Origin: Coraliomargarita algicola
GTDB taxonomy: Bacteria; Verrucomicrobiota; Verrucomicrobiia; Opitutales; Coraliomargaritaceae
DNA length: 64,000 nt
NCBI RefSeq assembly: GCF_033878955.1
Contig: NZ_CP138858.1
Coordinates: forward strand, 5,235,001 to 5,299,000
Direction of reading: 5' to 3'
Shown here: positions 63,021 through 64,000 of the stretch, piece after piece
Layout: each line of letters opens with the position of its first letter
How positions within the stretch are numbered: position 1 is the first letter of the stretch
Position numbers and translations under genes: made by a program
Notes under the pieces: model-generated
Told to the model about the DNA's origin: nothing
Database searches by the model: none
Seen by the model: only the letters and a program-made list of their open reading frames with translations

Positions 63021-64000
63021 ATGCCTCGTAAAAAGACGCCTAATACAGACAACTTTGACCTTGAATTCGACCAGCCTTCTGAGCCCGTTGAGGCTGCGCC
63101 GATGACGACTGAAGACATTTTCGCGCTCAAGACCGACACCGGCCACGTGGACGAGATGTTTAGCGACTGGTTTCTTGATTACGCCAGCTATGTGATCTTG
63201 GAGCGAGCTGTGCCTCATGCCAATGACGGCCTCAAGCCGGTGCAACGCCGCATTCTGCACTCGATGCGTGAGCTGGAAGACGGTCGCTATAATAAGGTGG
63301 CCAACGTAATCGGTAACACCATGAAGTATCACCCGCACGGGGATGCATCGATCGGGGATGCCATGGTGCAACTGGGGCAAAAAGACTTGCTGATCGACAT
63401 GCAGGGCAATTGGGGCAACACGCTGACCGGTGACTCGGCAGCAGCGGCTCGTTATATCGAAGCCCGACTGTCTAAATTTGCTTTGGATGTGGTTTTCAAT
63501 CCGAAGACTACCAATTGGCTTGCTTCGTACGACGGTCGCAACAAAGAGCCAGACACCCTTCCGGTTAAATTCCCTCTGCTGCTGGCGCAAGGCGCTGAAG
63601 GAATCGCAGTCGGACTTTCTTGTAAGATTCTCCCTCACAATTTTATTGAGCTGTTGGATGGCTGTATTGCACTTTTGCGCAAGGAGACGCCCGAATTGGT
63701 GCCTGATTTTCCGACGGGTGGTATTGCCGACGTATCCGAGTATAACAATGGTAAGCGCGGTGGACGGGTCAAAGTGCGCGCTCGAATTGAGGCACGTAAG
63801 AAGAACTTATTGGCGATTACAGAGCTACCATTTGGTAAAACCACCACCAGTTTGATCGACTCCATTATTTCGGCCAATGAAAAGGGGAAAATCAAGATTC
63901 AACGGGTTGAAGATAACACTGCGGACGTAGTTGAGATTTTGGTTTACCTACCCGCGGGGTCGGACCCATTTGTCGTCGAGCAGGCGCTCTATGCATTTAC
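63021..64000 (+). CDS. Type IIA topoisomerase subunit A (ParC/GyrA-like), truncated by window end
   Basis: The frame from ATG 63021 stays open to the window end (326 codons). After a charged N-terminal extension of about 45 residues it shows the DNA topoisomerase A core: FLDYASYVILERAVPHANDG, LKPVQRRILHSM, KVANVIGNTMKYHPHGDASI and QGNWGNTLTGDSAAAARYIE, where the Tyr is the DNA-linking residue. The wording (NVIGNTMKYHPHGD and the short TTEDIF lead-in) is closer to ParC-like topoisomerase IV than to GyrA, but the C-terminal domain that would decide is outside the window. It acts on DNA supercoils or catenanes with a ParE/GyrB partner. Confidence 0.9.
   Translation, partial: MPRKKTPNTDNFDLEFDQPSEPVEAAPMTTEDIFALKTDTGHVDEMFSDWFLDYASYVILERAVPHANDGLKPVQRRILHSMRELEDGRYNKVANVIGNTMKYHPHGDASIGDAMVQLGQKDLLIDMQGNWGNTLTGDSAAAARYIEARLSKFALDVVFNPKTTNWLASYDGRNKEPDTLPVKFPLLLAQGAEGIAVGLSCKILPHNFIELLDGCIALLRKETPELVPDFPTGGIADVSEYNNGKRGGRVKVRARIEARKKNLLAITELPFGKTTTSLIDSIISANEKGKIKIQRVEDNTADVVEILVYLPAGSDPFVVEQALYAF

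Noticed and set aside
62898..63638. 246-codon minus-strand frame opposite the topoisomerase gene
   Set aside because: The plus strand encodes unmistakable topoisomerase A motifs through the whole region; the opposite frame is a shadow.

Overview
The window looks like a piece of a chromosome from a marine or polysaccharide-degrading Verrucomicrobiota bacterium, probably of the Opitutae/Puniceicoccales (Coraliomargarita-like) type. This is inferred from gene content, not from a marker tree. The clues are many secreted S1 sulfatases and glycoside hydrolases, PEP-CTERM proteins, a DUF1800/DUF1501 pair, a large pseudopilin-like protein resembling Verru_Chthon cassette protein A, and F5/8C-like sensor kinases. 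Nearly everything from 1 to 57.9 kb is on the plus strand.

Layout. 1-5.0 kb: DUF1800 protein carrying three lectin-like inserts, a frameshifted DUF1501 gene and a GspG-like small protein. 5.1-12.2 kb: GH95-like fucosidase/galactosidase, a 1236-residue pseudopilin-like protein, a small secreted protein and a shrunken copy of it. 12.3-15.2 kb: sensor kinase plus AraC-type response regulator. 15.3-28.4 kb: esterase, then a tight run of GH2, sulfatase, sulfatase, GH2 and LacZ-like GH2. 28.4-31.2 kb: a second two-component pair with the same sensor domain but a HisKA_3/LuxR output, the kinase gene being frameshifted. 31.2-38 kb: two PEP-CTERM genes with matching promoters and terminators, a SASA esterase and a long multidomain sulfatase. 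38-49.1 kb: a compact operon of sulfatase, GH36/raffinose-synthase-like enzyme, sulfatase, SGNH hydrolase, esterase-SGNH fusion and sulfatase, followed by a sodium:solute symporter. 49.1-55.0 kb: a decay zone holding one intact GH29 fucosidase, three pseudogenes and a dead integrase-type transposon. 55.0-55.5 kb: repeats and an initiator-type tRNA-Met. 55.7-64 kb: housekeeping and envelope genes (unknown conserved protein, spermidine-synthase-like protein, PglF/PglE-like sugar genes, GTP-dependent PEP carboxykinase, start of topoisomerase IV/gyrase subunit A).

Taken together, 5-53 kb reads as a polysaccharide utilization locus for a sulfated, esterified galactose- and fucose-containing glycan (for example a sulfated galactofucan or fucoidan-type polymer). 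Six sulfatases and four esterase genes would strip substituents, GH2/GH36/GH95/GH29 enzymes would release galactose and fucose, the SSS transporter would import a product, and two sensor systems with a putative glycan-sensing ectodomain would control expression. The substrate is an inference. No SusC/SusD pair, formylglycine-generating enzyme, anSME or exosortase gene is visible in the window.
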